Of a stretch of DNA of 53,923 nucleotides, positions 7,991 through 16,827 are shown one piece after another (positions within the stretch are counted from its first letter, which is position 1; each line of letters begins with the position of its first letter). Source of the DNA: Nitrospirota bacterium (GTDB lineage Bacteria > Nitrospirota > Thermodesulfovibrionia > UBA6902); NCBI GenBank assembly GCA_016213945.1, contig JACQZF010000054.1:1-53923 (forward strand). The letters run 5' to 3'. The notes beneath the pieces are model-generated. The model searched no databases. It was not told where the DNA came from and worked only from the letters and a program-made list of their open reading frames with translations. The position numbers and the translations under genes are program-made.

Positions 7991-8755
7991 TTGGTTCTGG
8001 TAGAAGCTAATGCCGTCTATGTTTTAGTCGCGAGGGATTTCAAAAAATTTGTGCGTGAGAAAAGCCGCCTCATCTCCACTCTCATGCGGCCTCTCATCTG
8101 GCTGTTCCTTGTCGGGGGAGGGATGTCGCGCCTTGTTACCCCGGGTATGGGCGTTTCATACATTCAGTTCATATTCCCCGGCATACTCGGCATGACGATC
8201 CTGTTCAGTTCCATCTTCTCGTCCATCTCGATCATTTGGGACAAGGAGTTCGGGCTAATGAAAGAGATTCTCGTTGCGCCTGTGTCGAGGCTCTCAATAG
8301 TTATTGGAAAGGCCCTGAGCGGGACCATTATCTCCGTCATTCAGGCGGCGATCATTCTGATGCTCTTCCCGTTTTTAGGCATCAAGCTGAGCTTGCTCTC
8401 CATCCCCTATACAATCGCCATCTCTTTTCTTCTTGCATTTTGTATATCAGCTCTTGGTATTATCATAGCAACATTTTTTGAGAACATGGAAAGTTTCAGC
8501 TCCATCATGAATTTTATCGTAATGCCGATGTTCTTCCTGTCAGGCGCCATGTACCCAGTAAAAAATCTCCCTGAGATATTAAAGCTGATATCCAAATTAA
8601 ATCCGCTGACGTTTGGAATAGACGCACTGAAACATGCGATCTTCCGGGACACCATGATATTCGATTTCCCGCTATGGGTTGACCTAAGCGTGTTGATAAT
8701 CTCTTCAACCGTATTTGTTGTATTGGCAGGTATCATGTTCGAGAGAAAGAAATAA
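7991..8755 (+). CDS. ABC-2 type transporter permease, DrrB/NodJ-like
   Basis: The 254-residue protein has about six hydrophobic helices and the ABC-2 layout: a cytoplasmic N-terminus (ARDFKKFVREK), a loop with IWDKEFGLMKEILVAPVSR after the second helix, and FLSGAMYPVKNLP before the last two helices. This is the typical partner of DrrA-like ATPases, so it probably works with the ATPase at 4916-5899 despite a 2-kb separation. Start TTG at 7991 is preceded by AAAGGGGTGA; no ATG fits better. Confidence 0.85.
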   Translation: MVLVEANAVYVLVARDFKKFVREKSRLISTLMRPLIWLFLVGGGMSRLVTPGMGVSYIQFIFPGILGMTILFSSIFSSISIIWDKEFGLMKEILVAPVSRLSIVIGKALSGTIISVIQAAIILMLFPFLGIKLSLLSIPYTIAISFLLAFCISALGIIIATFFENMESFSSIMNFIVMPMFFLSGAMYPVKNLPEILKLISKLNPLTFGIDALKHAIFRDTMIFDFPLWVDLSVLIISSTVFVVLAGIMFERKK

Positions 8756-8758
8756 AAT

Positions 8759-8786
8759 GTATGGGCACGGCAAACCGTGCCCATAC
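8759..8786 (-). terminator. Perfect 12-bp hairpin terminator between convergent genes
   Basis: GTATGGGCACGG (8759-8770) and CCGTGCCCATAC (8775-8786) form a perfect stem with a CAAA loop. On the minus strand it is followed by ATTTTATTTC, so it would end the DUF2569 transcript; the plus side is less T-rich. The stem also resembles the dispersed hairpins at 28159 and 45646. Confidence 0.65.
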
Positions 8787-8791
8787 AAAAC

Positions 8792-9283
8792 TTACGGATT
8801 AACAAACGTCGCCTTGACACGTTTGGATCTTATGAAATACGGAATCCCCACTGCCGTTATGAAGATAGTGCTGATAACCCCGATGTTTTCCCTTACGGAA
8901 AGTTCTTTGAAGATCAAAGAAATCCATGACACATTCGCGACTATAATCAGCAGATGGACAGTAAGACATGCGATTATCATTTTCGGCAATGCCTGCTTTT
9001 TTCTGAAAAACAAAAAAGAGACATATATAACCAGGACTAAATGCATTGCTACTATCAAGGTCTGAGAGATAACCGCCGCCCTTAATCCGGGAAACTGGGC
9101 AAAGGTCTCTTTCAATATCGGATTATTCATCAGCTTAATATTCATTAAGATCAAACTGACCAAAAGCACGGGCGTAGTAACCATACTGACCGCAGGCAAA
9201 AAGAGCCAGCCTTCAATGCCTGAGTAATTTGTCTCTTTATCTTTGTCGCCACTTTTACTAAAAAGTTTTTCAAGCAATCTCAT
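8792..9283 (-). CDS. DUF2569-like four-helix membrane protein
   Basis: The 163-residue protein has a polar N-terminus followed by YSGIEGWLFLPAVSM, the typical opening of DUF2569, and four hydrophobic helices spaced to residue 150. An AGGAGG ribosome site lies about 10 bases before the ATG. The function of the family is not known. It stands alone, upstream of a hairpin terminator. Confidence 0.7.
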   Translation of the reverse strand: MRLLEKLFSKSGDKDKETNYSGIEGWLFLPAVSMVTTPVLLVSLILMNIKLMNNPILKETFAQFPGLRAAVISQTLIVAMHLVLVIYVSFLFFRKKQALPKMIIACLTVHLLIIVANVSWISLIFKELSVRENIGVISTIFITAVGIPYFIRSKRVKATFVNP

Positions 9284-9425
9284 AAACCAACATCCTCCTT
9301 TTATCTTCGTCTTGGAAGATAGTTACCTTGATTATATTGTGAGAGTTATAAAAAACCAGTGACGCACATCACAAACCGGTGATAAGGACGTGGGGGGGAG
9401 GTTCTGAAGCTGGAATCGTTACTCT

Positions 9426-10325
9426 TTAAATCACCCTGTCAATGCTCAGCAGTGACATGACAAGTAAAATGTACGTATTCATCTTATTGAAAGCAGCACG
9501 GTAAACGAATGTATTTTCACTCTTCCTGCCCACCAGTTTCACCCCATTCCATATGAGCCAGATGGTGACGGCAAAGAGCAATAGATTGACAACGCGCGAT
9601 GTGAACAATCCATAAAGAGACGTTAACAAGGTAGCAACTGCTGTTGCAAAAAGCCAGATGAAGACGATCCTCTCAAGCTGTCTTCCGGTAAATAAGTTTG
9701 TTAATGACGGCAGGCCCGCCTTTTCATAATCGCTGCCGTGAGATAAAAATAAAAGCCAGAAATGGGTGATCTGCCAGATGTAGAACAAGAAACACACCGC
9801 TAATATGTGATGGTCGGGGAACTTCCCGCCAGCCGCAAACCACCCTATCGCTGGCGGTATCGCACCGATCACAGCGCACGGGACAGATGCAAAGGCTGTC
9901 TTTCTTTTCAGGTATGTATAAACCCCGTTGTATAACACGACCGCGCAAGCGCCTAATAAAAACGCGGAAAGACTGCCTGTAAAATCAAGCGTGGAAAATC
10001 CCATGAGCAGGAGTATCAGTGAAAAATATAATGCGTGAAGCGGCTTCATCCTGCCGGAAGGCACCGGCCTGTTCTTTGTCCTGTCCATGAGCGCGTCAGT
10101 GAGCCTTTCCTGATACTGATTGAGGGCGCATGAGCCGCAGGCAAGAAAGAACACGCCTGTTATCGTAAATATAATTTGAATTGAAGAGTTCGCGCCGGCG
10201 AGTATAAAACCGGTTGCGGCAGAGAGTGCGGAGAAAAATGACAGCGTCACCTTGCAGAGTTCGAGATATGGTTTTAGCAGGGGCACGGCGCGCCGAGCCC
10301 CTGCGTTATGCATTATTTTCTTCAC
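9426..10325 (-). CDS. ctaB: Protoheme IX farnesyltransferase (heme O synthase)
   Basis: A 299-residue UbiA-superfamily prenyltransferase with about eight or nine helices. The first Asp-rich prenyl-diphosphate site reads NQYQERLTDALMDRTKNRP (about residues 70-88), typical of CyoE/CtaB. It farnesylates heme b to heme O for the terminal oxidase. The GTG start overlaps the stop of ctaC (GTGA), so translation is coupled. It is the last gene of the oxidase cluster on the minus strand. Confidence 0.92.
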   Translation of the reverse strand: MKKIMHNAGARRAVPLLKPYLELCKVTLSFFSALSAATGFILAGANSSIQIIFTITGVFFLACGSCALNQYQERLTDALMDRTKNRPVPSGRMKPLHALYFSLILLLMGFSTLDFTGSLSAFLLGACAVVLYNGVYTYLKRKTAFASVPCAVIGAIPPAIGWFAAGGKFPDHHILAVCFLFYIWQITHFWLLFLSHGSDYEKAGLPSLTNLFTGRQLERIVFIWLFATAVATLLTSLYGLFTSRVVNLLLFAVTIWLIWNGVKLVGRKSENTFVYRAAFNKMNTYILLVMSLLSIDRVI

Positions 10326-11236
10326 TTTAAATCCTTTATGTACTCAATAATCACAGAAATCTCCTCATCCGTGAGCGCGCCTTTCTGTGAAGGCATTATC
10401 GCGTCAAATCCTTTCACAACATCCGCGTCAGGTTCTATCAAAGATCTTTTCAGATACTCTTCATCCACGACAACTTCACGTTCCCTGCCGTTTGTAATAA
10501 CTTTTTCTTTCTTGCCGAATATCCCTTTAAAGCTCGGCCCGATCTCGACCGTACCGTCCGTGGTATGACAATCAAGGCAAGCGTTCTTTTTCATGATCGC
10601 CAGCGCGTCCCGGCCTTTGGGAGCAGCGGCCTCTTCCTTTTTCGCGTACCATCTGGAAAAATCCCCCTGGGACATTACGTTGACCTTAGATATCATGGAG
10701 TGGTGCCCCACACCGCAGTACTCGCTGCAGAAAAGGTCGTATGTGCCGATCTTGTCGGGGTTGAACCAGAGGTATGTCTCCATCCCCGGCACCGCGTCTT
10801 CTTTTATGCGGAAGGCCGGGATAAAGAGGGAGTGTATTACATCCTCGGAAATTATTATCAGCTTGACTGGCCTGTTCAGGGGCACGTTCAGTTCATCGCT
10901 CTTCTGCCCGTTTTCATATGCGAAGGACCAGGACCACATGCGCGCTGTCACCTTCACCGGCATGGCATCCCTGGGAGGGTTTCTCATTATCTTGAAACCG
11001 ATCCACCCGTAATAAAACATGGCCAGCACAAGTATTGTGGGAATGACCGTCCAGATGATCTCAAGCTTCAGGTTGCCCTCGATGTTTTCAGCAACGGGAT
11101 TTTTCTTCCTGTTGTATTTGACGAGGAAAAATATCATCAGGAAGGTGACGAGCACAAGCATGAATACCGATATCCCGACTATGAAAAACATCACATTATC
11201 GACGTTGGCTGATCTGTCAAGAAACGTTGTGTACAT
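10322..11236 (-). CDS. ctaC: Cytochrome c oxidase subunit II with C-terminal cytochrome c domain (caa3 type)
   Basis: The 304-residue protein has two N-terminal membrane helices (about 14-40 and 58-80) and a periplasmic cupredoxin domain with the CuA ligands His135, Cys170, Glu172, Cys174, His178 and Met181. A c-type heme domain follows, with CLDCH at 220-224 and a likely axial Met in DAIMPSQKG. The fusion makes this a caa3-type enzyme that can take electrons through its own heme c. No lipoprotein or cleavable signal is obvious. The stop overlaps ctaB, and ctaF is just upstream. Confidence 0.94.
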   Translation of the reverse strand: MYTTFLDRSANVDNVMFFIVGISVFMLVLVTFLMIFFLVKYNRKKNPVAENIEGNLKLEIIWTVIPTILVLAMFYYGWIGFKIMRNPPRDAMPVKVTARMWSWSFAYENGQKSDELNVPLNRPVKLIIISEDVIHSLFIPAFRIKEDAVPGMETYLWFNPDKIGTYDLFCSEYCGVGHHSMISKVNVMSQGDFSRWYAKKEEAAAPKGRDALAIMKKNACLDCHTTDGTVEIGPSFKGIFGKKEKVITNGREREVVVDEEYLKRSLIEPDADVVKGFDAIMPSQKGALTDEEISVIIEYIKDLK

Positions 11237-11239
11237 AAA

Positions 11240-11527
11240 TTAATACCTGTACCAAATATCAAAAAATGTCAGGCCGATGATAACGGCGATAGTCATGACC
11301 GTCAACAGGAGCATCGCGGTAATCAGGAACCTTTCATATTTCAGGTGCATAAAAAACAAGAGGATCAAAGATGCCTTGAGTGTCGCAATGATGACAGACG
11401 TAAGCGACCCTGATATTCCCAATTTCATGCCTGAAACGGCAACGGTCAGCGCGGTCAGCACCAAAAGACAAAGCCAGACTATGACGTACATCCTGGAACC
11501 AATTAAGTTGTTATGCTTTTTATTCAT
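11240..11527 (-). CDS. ctaF: Cytochrome c oxidase subunit IV (prokaryotic, CtaF type)
   Basis: About 95 residues with three hydrophobic helices and the pattern LKASLILLFFMHLKYE, characteristic of bacterial subunit IV (COX4_pro). It stabilises the oxidase core in the membrane. I chose MNKKHNN at 11527; a start five codons earlier at 11542 would place the N-terminus next to the dispersed repeat and has no better ribosome site. It lies three bases upstream of ctaC. Confidence 0.82.
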   Translation of the reverse strand: MNKKHNNLIGSRMYVIVWLCLLVLTALTVAVSGMKLGISGSLTSVIIATLKASLILLFFMHLKYERFLITAMLLLTVMTIAVIIGLTFFDIWYRY

Positions 11528-11542
11528 ATCTATAATTATCAC

Positions 11543-11608
11543 TGGATTCCCGATAAAGACTTCGGGAATGACGATTCATTGTCATTCCCGCGAAGGCGGG
11601 AATCCAGT
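11543..11608. repeat. Dispersed palindromes between ctaE and ctaF
   Basis: Two units: GGATTCCCGATAAAGACTTC with a closing CGGGAATGAC, and GTCATTCCCGCGAAGGCGGG with its following AATCC. They belong to the GTCATTCC/GGAATGAC family and separate two cotranscribed oxidase genes, where they could act as an mRNA-stabilising hairpin. Confidence 0.65.
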
Positions 11609-11625
11609 CTCATCTTTTACACTCC

Positions 11626-12312
11626 TTAACTTATCAAATAAAACACCGGGAAAAGATATACCCATATGATATCAACCAGGTGCCAGTAAAGCCCGGAGTT
11701 TTCAAGCTTGATGAATACCTCTCTGTTGATCCTGTCTTTTTTTGTTAAGACCATCATGACCGTTAGGAGAATAATGCCCGCTATAACGTGCAGGCCGTGA
11801 ATGCCCGTTAACAGATAGTAGAGGCCGAAAAATATTGTCTCGCCCTTGCCGCGCTGCAGAAGTTCAGGAGAGTTCGGGTAGATGCCGTGGTGGATCTTCG
11901 CGCTCCATTCAAAATATTTATTGACAAGAAAGAAAAGGCCAAGAAATATCGTGAGACGCTGAAACATGATTGACAGATGCTTCTTACCTTCCTTTATTGC
12001 GCTGATCGAGAGCGCCATCGTCAGACTGCTTGAGAGGAGAATGACCGTATTAAATGTCCCCATGGCGCTGTTCAATTCAGCGGAGGCAGCGTGGAACTCC
12101 TGTGAATACTTTGAACGGAAAGTCGAATACAACAGGAACAATCCTGTGAAGAGGAGAAGCTCGGTAAAAAGGAACATCCACATCCCCATCTTCGCCCCCT
12201 GGTAATCATGTTTTTCTTCCTCCCCAGTAATTCCCCCCTTAGCAAGGGGGGACTCAGAGGGGTGGTCTTTATTTTCATCGCATTTTATAACCTGCCGGGT
12301 CATGAACATCAT
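11626..12312 (-). CDS. ctaE: Cytochrome c oxidase subunit III
   Basis: The 228-residue protein has five helices and the subunit III hallmarks KMGMWMFLFTELLLF (about 41-55), FLVNKYFEWS and GLHVIAGIILL. It is part of the aa3-type core. ATGA overlap couples its start to the ctaD stop. The N-terminal 40 residues before the first helix include SESPLAKGGITGEEE, encoded by a G/C-tract hairpin repeat (12233-12251), which appears to have been captured in frame. Homologues usually start closer to the first helix. Confidence 0.92.
   Translation of the reverse strand: MMFMTRQVIKCDENKDHPSESPLAKGGITGEEEKHDYQGAKMGMWMFLFTELLLFTGLFLLYSTFRSKYSQEFHAASAELNSAMGTFNTVILLSSSLTMALSISAIKEGKKHLSIMFQRLTIFLGLFFLVNKYFEWSAKIHHGIYPNSPELLQRGKGETIFFGLYYLLTGIHGLHVIAGIILLTVMMVLTKKDRINREVFIKLENSGLYWHLVDIIWVYLFPVFYLIS
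12233..12251. repeat. G/C-tract hairpin repeat inside ctaE coding sequence
   Basis: CCCCCCTT (12233-12240) and AAGGGGGG (12244-12251) form a perfect stem. With flanking CTCAGAGGGG it resembles the intergenic repeats at 821 and 34271, but here it is translated in frame near the CtaE N-terminus. Confidence 0.6.
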
Positions 12313-13907
12313 TCCTTCTTCCCGAACCTGTATGGCCCGCCGGTCACTACAGGCAGGTCTTCAAAGTTTTCATGAGGCGGGGGAGATGAAGTTGTCCACT
12401 CAAGTGTGCTTCCGCCCCACGGATTTCCCGGCGCTTTCTCTCCCCTGAAAATTGAACTGATGAGGTTGTAGAACATTATCGCTAATCCGGCTGCGAGTAT
12501 CCATGAGCCGACCGTTGATATAAACTGCTCTGGCTGGAACCTGGGCAGATAATCATAGTATCTCCTCGGCATCCCTTCAAGACCGAGGATGAACATGGGG
12601 AAATAAAGGACATTGAAACCGATGAACAGGATGATCCACGCCTTTATTGCGAGGGACTCCCTGTACATCCTTCCGGTGATCTTTGGGAACCAGAAATGAA
12701 GGGCGGCAAAGAAGGCGAACGCGGTCCCTCCGAACATCGTATAGTGGAAATGGGCCACGATAAAATACGTGCCGTGGACAAAAACATTTGTCGCCAGCGC
12801 TCCGTTGATGAGCCCGGTGAGCCCGCCGATCGAAAAAAGGAAAATAAAAGTAATGGTAAACAGAAGCGGGGAGACAAGCTCTATGGACCCCTTGTAAAGG
12901 CTTGCCACCCAGTTAAATACCTTGATGCCGCTCGGAATGGCGACGATGAAGGTAAGGAAAGAGAAAACCATCCTCGCCATGTCGCTCATACCGCTTGTGA
13001 ACATGTGATGCCCCCATACAAGATAACCGGCTCCGGCTATCGCGAGGCTTGAAAAGGCGATGGCTTTATATCCGAATATCGTCCTCCTCGCAAAAACAGG
13101 GATTATCTCCGTCACCGCGCCCATGGCGGGAAGGATCATGATGTAGACAGCCGGATGTGAATATATCCAGAACAAGTGTTCAAACATCAACGGGTCTCCG
13201 CCTTTTGAGGGATCAAAAAAACCGAAGCCGAAAAGCCTTTCAGCTATCAGGAGTAAAAGTGTCAGCGCGAGCACGGGCGTTGCAAGTATCTGCACCCACC
13301 CGGTCGCGTAAAGAGACCAGACAAAAAGCGGCATCCTGAACCACTTCATGCCCGGGGCGCGCAAACGGTGGATCGTCGTCACAAAATTTATCCCGGTCAG
13401 TGTTGATGAAATGCCAAGCAGAAAGACCCCGAAGACTGCGAGCGTCACATTCGTCCCCGTCATAATACTGTAAGGGACGTAGAAGGTCCAGCCTGTGTCA
13501 GGCGCTCCGCCTCCGGTGAAAAGAGACACGAGGATAACAAGCGCGCCGGAAATATAGAACCACCATGACATGAGATTTATCCGGGGAAATGCCACGTCCC
13601 TCGCGCCGATCTGAAGGGGCATTATAAAATTGCCGAGTCCGGCGGGAATACCGGGAATGATGAAAAGAAAGATCATGATAACGCCGTGGACCGTGAAGAC
13701 GGCATTGTAAGTAGTGGCGGACATTATGGTCCTGCCGGGCGCGATGAGTTCAAGTCTCATGAGCACACCCAGTATTACGGCGACAAAGAAGAAGCTGAAC
13801 ATCGATGTCAAATAGAGAATGCCGATTCTTTTATGGTCGGTAGAGAGTATCCACGATAATATTCCCGTATGCCTGCCGGGTGTATTGTAGAAACTATTTA
13901 TTGTCAT
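12309..13907 (-). CDS. ctaD: Cytochrome c oxidase subunit I, A2-type
   Basis: The 532-residue core subunit carries the low-spin heme ligand His74 (TVHGVIMIF). The CuB ligands are His251 with Tyr255 (YSHPAVY) and His300-His301, and the heme ligands are His386/His388 (AHFHYT). The motif YSHPAVY, instead of HPEVY with its proton-channel Glu, is the mark of the A2 subgroup of heme-copper oxidases. It reduces oxygen to water and pumps protons. It is the first oxidase gene on the minus strand and overlaps ctaE by four bases. The upstream gap (13908-14047) contains only a dispersed palindrome. Confidence 0.95.
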   Translation of the reverse strand: MTINSFYNTPGRHTGILSWILSTDHKRIGILYLTSMFSFFFVAVILGVLMRLELIAPGRTIMSATTYNAVFTVHGVIMIFLFIIPGIPAGLGNFIMPLQIGARDVAFPRINLMSWWFYISGALVILVSLFTGGGAPDTGWTFYVPYSIMTGTNVTLAVFGVFLLGISSTLTGINFVTTIHRLRAPGMKWFRMPLFVWSLYATGWVQILATPVLALTLLLLIAERLFGFGFFDPSKGGDPLMFEHLFWIYSHPAVYIMILPAMGAVTEIIPVFARRTIFGYKAIAFSSLAIAGAGYLVWGHHMFTSGMSDMARMVFSFLTFIVAIPSGIKVFNWVASLYKGSIELVSPLLFTITFIFLFSIGGLTGLINGALATNVFVHGTYFIVAHFHYTMFGGTAFAFFAALHFWFPKITGRMYRESLAIKAWIILFIGFNVLYFPMFILGLEGMPRRYYDYLPRFQPEQFISTVGSWILAAGLAIMFYNLISSIFRGEKAPGNPWGGSTLEWTTSSPPPHENFEDLPVVTGGPYRFGKKE

Positions 13908-13938
13908 AAGAATTTATCTTTTTACAGCATGTCTTTCT

Positions 13939-13999
13939 GTCATTCCCGCCCAGTCGGAAATCCTTCTTTAAGAAAGATTCCGGACAAGCCGGAATGACA
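13939..13999. repeat. Dispersed GTCATTCC...GGAATGAC palindrome
   Basis: The left arm begins GTCATTCCCGCCCAGTCGGA and the right arm is ATTCCGGACAAGCCGGAATGA, in the gap between the SCO gene and ctaD. The ctaD promoter would have to lie in or beside it, or ctaD is read from the SCO gene promoter. Confidence 0.65.
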
Positions 14000-14047
14000 T
14001 TTTCGGACCTGCGAATAAAACGCAGGCTGAAGCCCGCGGCTGCCATA

Positions 14048-14827
14048 TCATTTAAACCTATCTTTCCGTTTCCTGCCTGTTACAACAAGATAAGTAAAAA
14101 ATGAAACTATCGTCACGATCATCAGAGTCGCAGCCACCTTAAGAGTATTAAACACGTATTTCCTCCCCTGGGTATCGTAACTCATACAATACATCAACGC
14201 CTTCCTCGCTATGGAAACAGGAATGCCCTGTGCCGCCTCTGTAACCGCCAATTCAAACTCCAGGGGGAAAAACGTCACCCCGTAGAGATACCTCACTATC
14301 CTGCCCTCCGGCGACAGAAATATTAAAACCACGGGATGTGAAAAACCCATCTCTTCTTTCTTGAACTGAAATCCTACCGCCTGTGTAACTTTCTGTATGC
14401 TCTCCGGGCTGCCTGTCAGAAATCTCCACGCGTCATCAGGGAACGGGATGTTTGTCGCCTTGAGGTAGCCGGGTTTCTTTTCAGACGCGATCTTGGGGGT
14501 ATCATTTTCATCAAAGCTGACGGCAAGCACCTGATAGTCCTTTCCCGGTTGCAGTTTTGATTTTTCAATCACATCAGCAAGCCCCATGAGCAATATAGGG
14601 CAGGTATTGTTGCAGCTAAGATAGACAGGGACTATGACCGTCGGTTTATTAATTAACTCCTTAAGGGTGACGGTCCCGCCTGCTTCACTATAGAACGGGA
14701 TATCAAGGGGCACTTGCGCGCCGAGCTGTTCATTAACATCAATACTCTGCCCGGCCTTGCCGGCTTCATGCGCGGAAACATTATTTACGGGAAATAACAC
14801 TATGAGTAAAAATAAGATTTTTTTCAT
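14048..14827 (-). CDS. SCO1/SenC copper chaperone for cytochrome oxidase
   Basis: The 259-residue protein has a signal peptide (1-19) and a thioredoxin-fold SCO domain with CNNTC (Cys72, Cys76) and the copper-binding His164 in GFSHPVVL. A C-terminal membrane helix (about 230-250) ends in a basic tail. SCO proteins deliver copper to, or reduce, the CuA site of subunit II. The C-terminal anchor differs from the N-terminal anchor of classic SCO1 and matches forms seen in caa3 clusters. It lies 140 bases upstream of ctaD on the same strand. Confidence 0.9.
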   Translation of the reverse strand: MKKILFLLIVLFPVNNVSAHEAGKAGQSIDVNEQLGAQVPLDIPFYSEAGGTVTLKELINKPTVIVPVYLSCNNTCPILLMGLADVIEKSKLQPGKDYQVLAVSFDENDTPKIASEKKPGYLKATNIPFPDDAWRFLTGSPESIQKVTQAVGFQFKKEEMGFSHPVVLIFLSPEGRIVRYLYGVTFFPLEFELAVTEAAQGIPVSIARKALMYCMSYDTQGRKYVFNTLKVAATLMIVTIVSFFTYLVVTGRKRKDRFK

Positions 14828-15056
14828 ATTCTTGCCTTAACGTAATAATATACTACGAAAATAATTTCAAGGACGCAAGAAAATCTTTTCTGATTGAAAA
14901 AATGAGGGGAACTTATCCAAACAGTCTTACAACAACTACACCCAGAAAACCTGAATCTTCCAAAATCTCTTTTAGCAGCTATACAGTTGTGATCTCAAAT
15001 TATGTCTTGAAAATGCCAAATCCTGTCATTGCTGACAATAATTGCAAAACAAAAAC

Positions 15057-15392
15057 TCAACACTCCATTGCCATCTTTTGATCATTCATATAATTGAATA
15101 TGCCTTCGGGATCGCACGATATGCACATATCAATTCCCTGGATTATCTGCATGTCTTCACACAGCAAATACGCCTTTTGCAATTCAGCGTCTTTAAGCCT
15201 TTCGAGCACCAGTCTTTTCGGCCTGAGATAGACTTCTCCGCAATTCATGCATATCCAGATGAAGTTATTTTTTGCCGTTTCAAGACACTTATCACAAACA
15301 TAAATAACCACACCCGGCATTGCTTCAGCGTGCGTTGACGTGTACTCCTTTTTGCATATTGTGCACTTTTGAAACTTATTGTTGATCTCCAC
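15057..15392 (-). CDS. Zinc-ribbon-like protein with four CxxC pairs, 111 residues
   Basis: Four CxxC pairs (CTIC, CDKC, CMNC, CISC) suggest two structural zinc sites. The protein is otherwise soluble and unassigned. The start is GTG at 15392 because AAAGGAGG sits six bases upstream; the in-frame ATG at 15410 lies before that ribosome site and is unlikely. It stands alone: 14828-15056 and 15411-15702 around it show no other gene. Confidence 0.7.
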   Translation of the reverse strand: MEINNKFQKCTICKKEYTSTHAEAMPGVVIYVCDKCLETAKNNFIWICMNCGEVYLRPKRLVLERLKDAELQKAYLLCEDMQIIQGIDMCISCDPEGIFNYMNDQKMAMEC

Positions 15393-15702
15393 TTTCTTTC
15401 CTCCTTTCAATTAGCACTGCATCAACCTCTCTTCTAAAAAGATATTTGCAATATCCGTGCCCTGATAATAAGGGAACATTATTACAAGTATCTCTCTCTG
15501 TATTACTATTCGGATAATCTTAAATAAAAAATAACCCGATTCAGAAAAAGATGTTTAAAAACAGGGGAATACTTTTGAAGGGATAACAGTCGAAATTAAA
15601 TAATTATTATTATGTCAGCAGCATTAAGCAGCGCCATTTTATTAACATCGCGCGTGAACTTTGACATTTTTCCGGCGGCATTGAAACTCCGCGCAATCCG
15701 CG

Positions 15703-16827
15703 CTACCCCGCGTCTTCAAGCCTCACTCTCACTTTAACTCTACTGTCATCACGTAATAATCCTAATGTCACTTCGTCGCCTATGCGGTACTTTTCAAGTT
15801 CATTTCTTAGAGCATCAAAAGACGACACACTCTTATCATTTACTGTTTCAATGATATCACCGAGTAAAATTTCGTCTCCTATCTTTTTTGTTCCTCTCAA
15901 ACCGGCTTTTTCTGCTGAGCTGCCCGGCTGAATATTTATTAACAGGACGCCTTTAATCCCCATCCTTCTGGTGATGCTCTCGTTAGCTACGGATACTCCT
16001 ATACCGGGACGGCTTACCTTTCCATGTCTGATCAGCTCCGGGACAATGCGGTTGACTATGTCCACGGGAATAGCGAAACCAATCCCCGCGCTTGCGCCCG
16101 AAGGGCTGTATATCGCAGAGTTCACGGCAATAAGCCGTCCGGCACTGTCCAAAAGCGGGCCGCCTGAATTGCCCGGGTTAATAGCCGCGTCAGTCTGGAT
16201 GACCCCCTGAATGGTCCTTCCGGTAGCAGATTTCATCTCGCGGTCAAGAGCGCTGACAATGCCAGTGGTCATTGTCTGGTCGAATCCGAAGGGATTGCCG
16301 ATAGCAAAAACCTTCTGCCCTACTTTGAGGTCCTTTGATTCGCCAACTATAATTGGCCTTAATTTTTCCGCCGGAGCAGAAATTCTCAGGACCGCAATGT
16401 CCTTGTCAGGGGCAGCTCCGACAACAACCCCCTTCCAGGTGGAATGGTCTGCAAGGGTCACCTCTACACGGCCTGCGTCTTCAATGACATGGTAATTTGT
16501 GACGATCATGCCGTTTTTGTCCCAGATAAATCCTGAGCCTGTTCCCTGCGGGACCTCGTAGACATTCATGCTGAAAAGACTTCGCCGAAGCTCGATGCTT
16601 GTAATGTAAGCCACTGAGGCGGAGGTGGATTCAAACAGTTCAATGTTGTTTTTCTCATCTGCTGCAAGGTCGCCTCTCGCGGTAACAGGGCGAGGTTTCG
16701 CATGTGGATCATAAAACGGCTTGGGGCGGGACAGATACCACCAGATGCCCGCAAGTATCAGTATAAGGAGCAGCCACGGCAGGAAGTTCCTGCGATTTTC
16801 ATGATAGTCATAGTTGGGCTGGTTCAT
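15703..16827 (-). CDS. Membrane-anchored HtrA/DegP-type serine protease with PDZ domain
   Basis: The 374-residue protein has an N-terminal membrane anchor (about 15-32) and a trypsin-like domain with the catalytic triad His113 (TNYHV), Asp143 (DKDIAVL) and Ser221 (NPGNSGGPL). One PDZ domain follows (about 275-370). Architecture and length match DegS/HhoA-like proteases with a single PDZ, which act in the periplasm on misfolded proteins or in envelope-stress signalling. Residues 50-75 before the protease domain correspond to the regulatory loop region. No sigma-E or RseA gene is in the window, so a DegS-type signalling role cannot be claimed. Confidence 0.92.
   Translation of the reverse strand: MNQPNYDYHENRRNFLPWLLLILILAGIWWYLSRPKPFYDPHAKPRPVTARGDLAADEKNNIELFESTSASVAYITSIELRRSLFSMNVYEVPQGTGSGFIWDKNGMIVTNYHVIEDAGRVEVTLADHSTWKGVVVGAAPDKDIAVLRISAPAEKLRPIIVGESKDLKVGQKVFAIGNPFGFDQTMTTGIVSALDREMKSATGRTIQGVIQTDAAINPGNSGGPLLDSAGRLIAVNSAIYSPSGASAGIGFAIPVDIVNRIVPELIRHGKVSRPGIGVSVANESITRRMGIKGVLLINIQPGSSAEKAGLRGTKKIGDEILLGDIIETVNDKSVSSFDALRNELEKYRIGDEVTLGLLRDDSRVKVRVRLEDAG

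Noticed and set aside
11541..11615. Closely spaced palindromes considered as a CRISPR-like array
   Set aside because: Only two units, imperfect, with no regular spacers and no cas genes; they belong to the dispersed repeat family.
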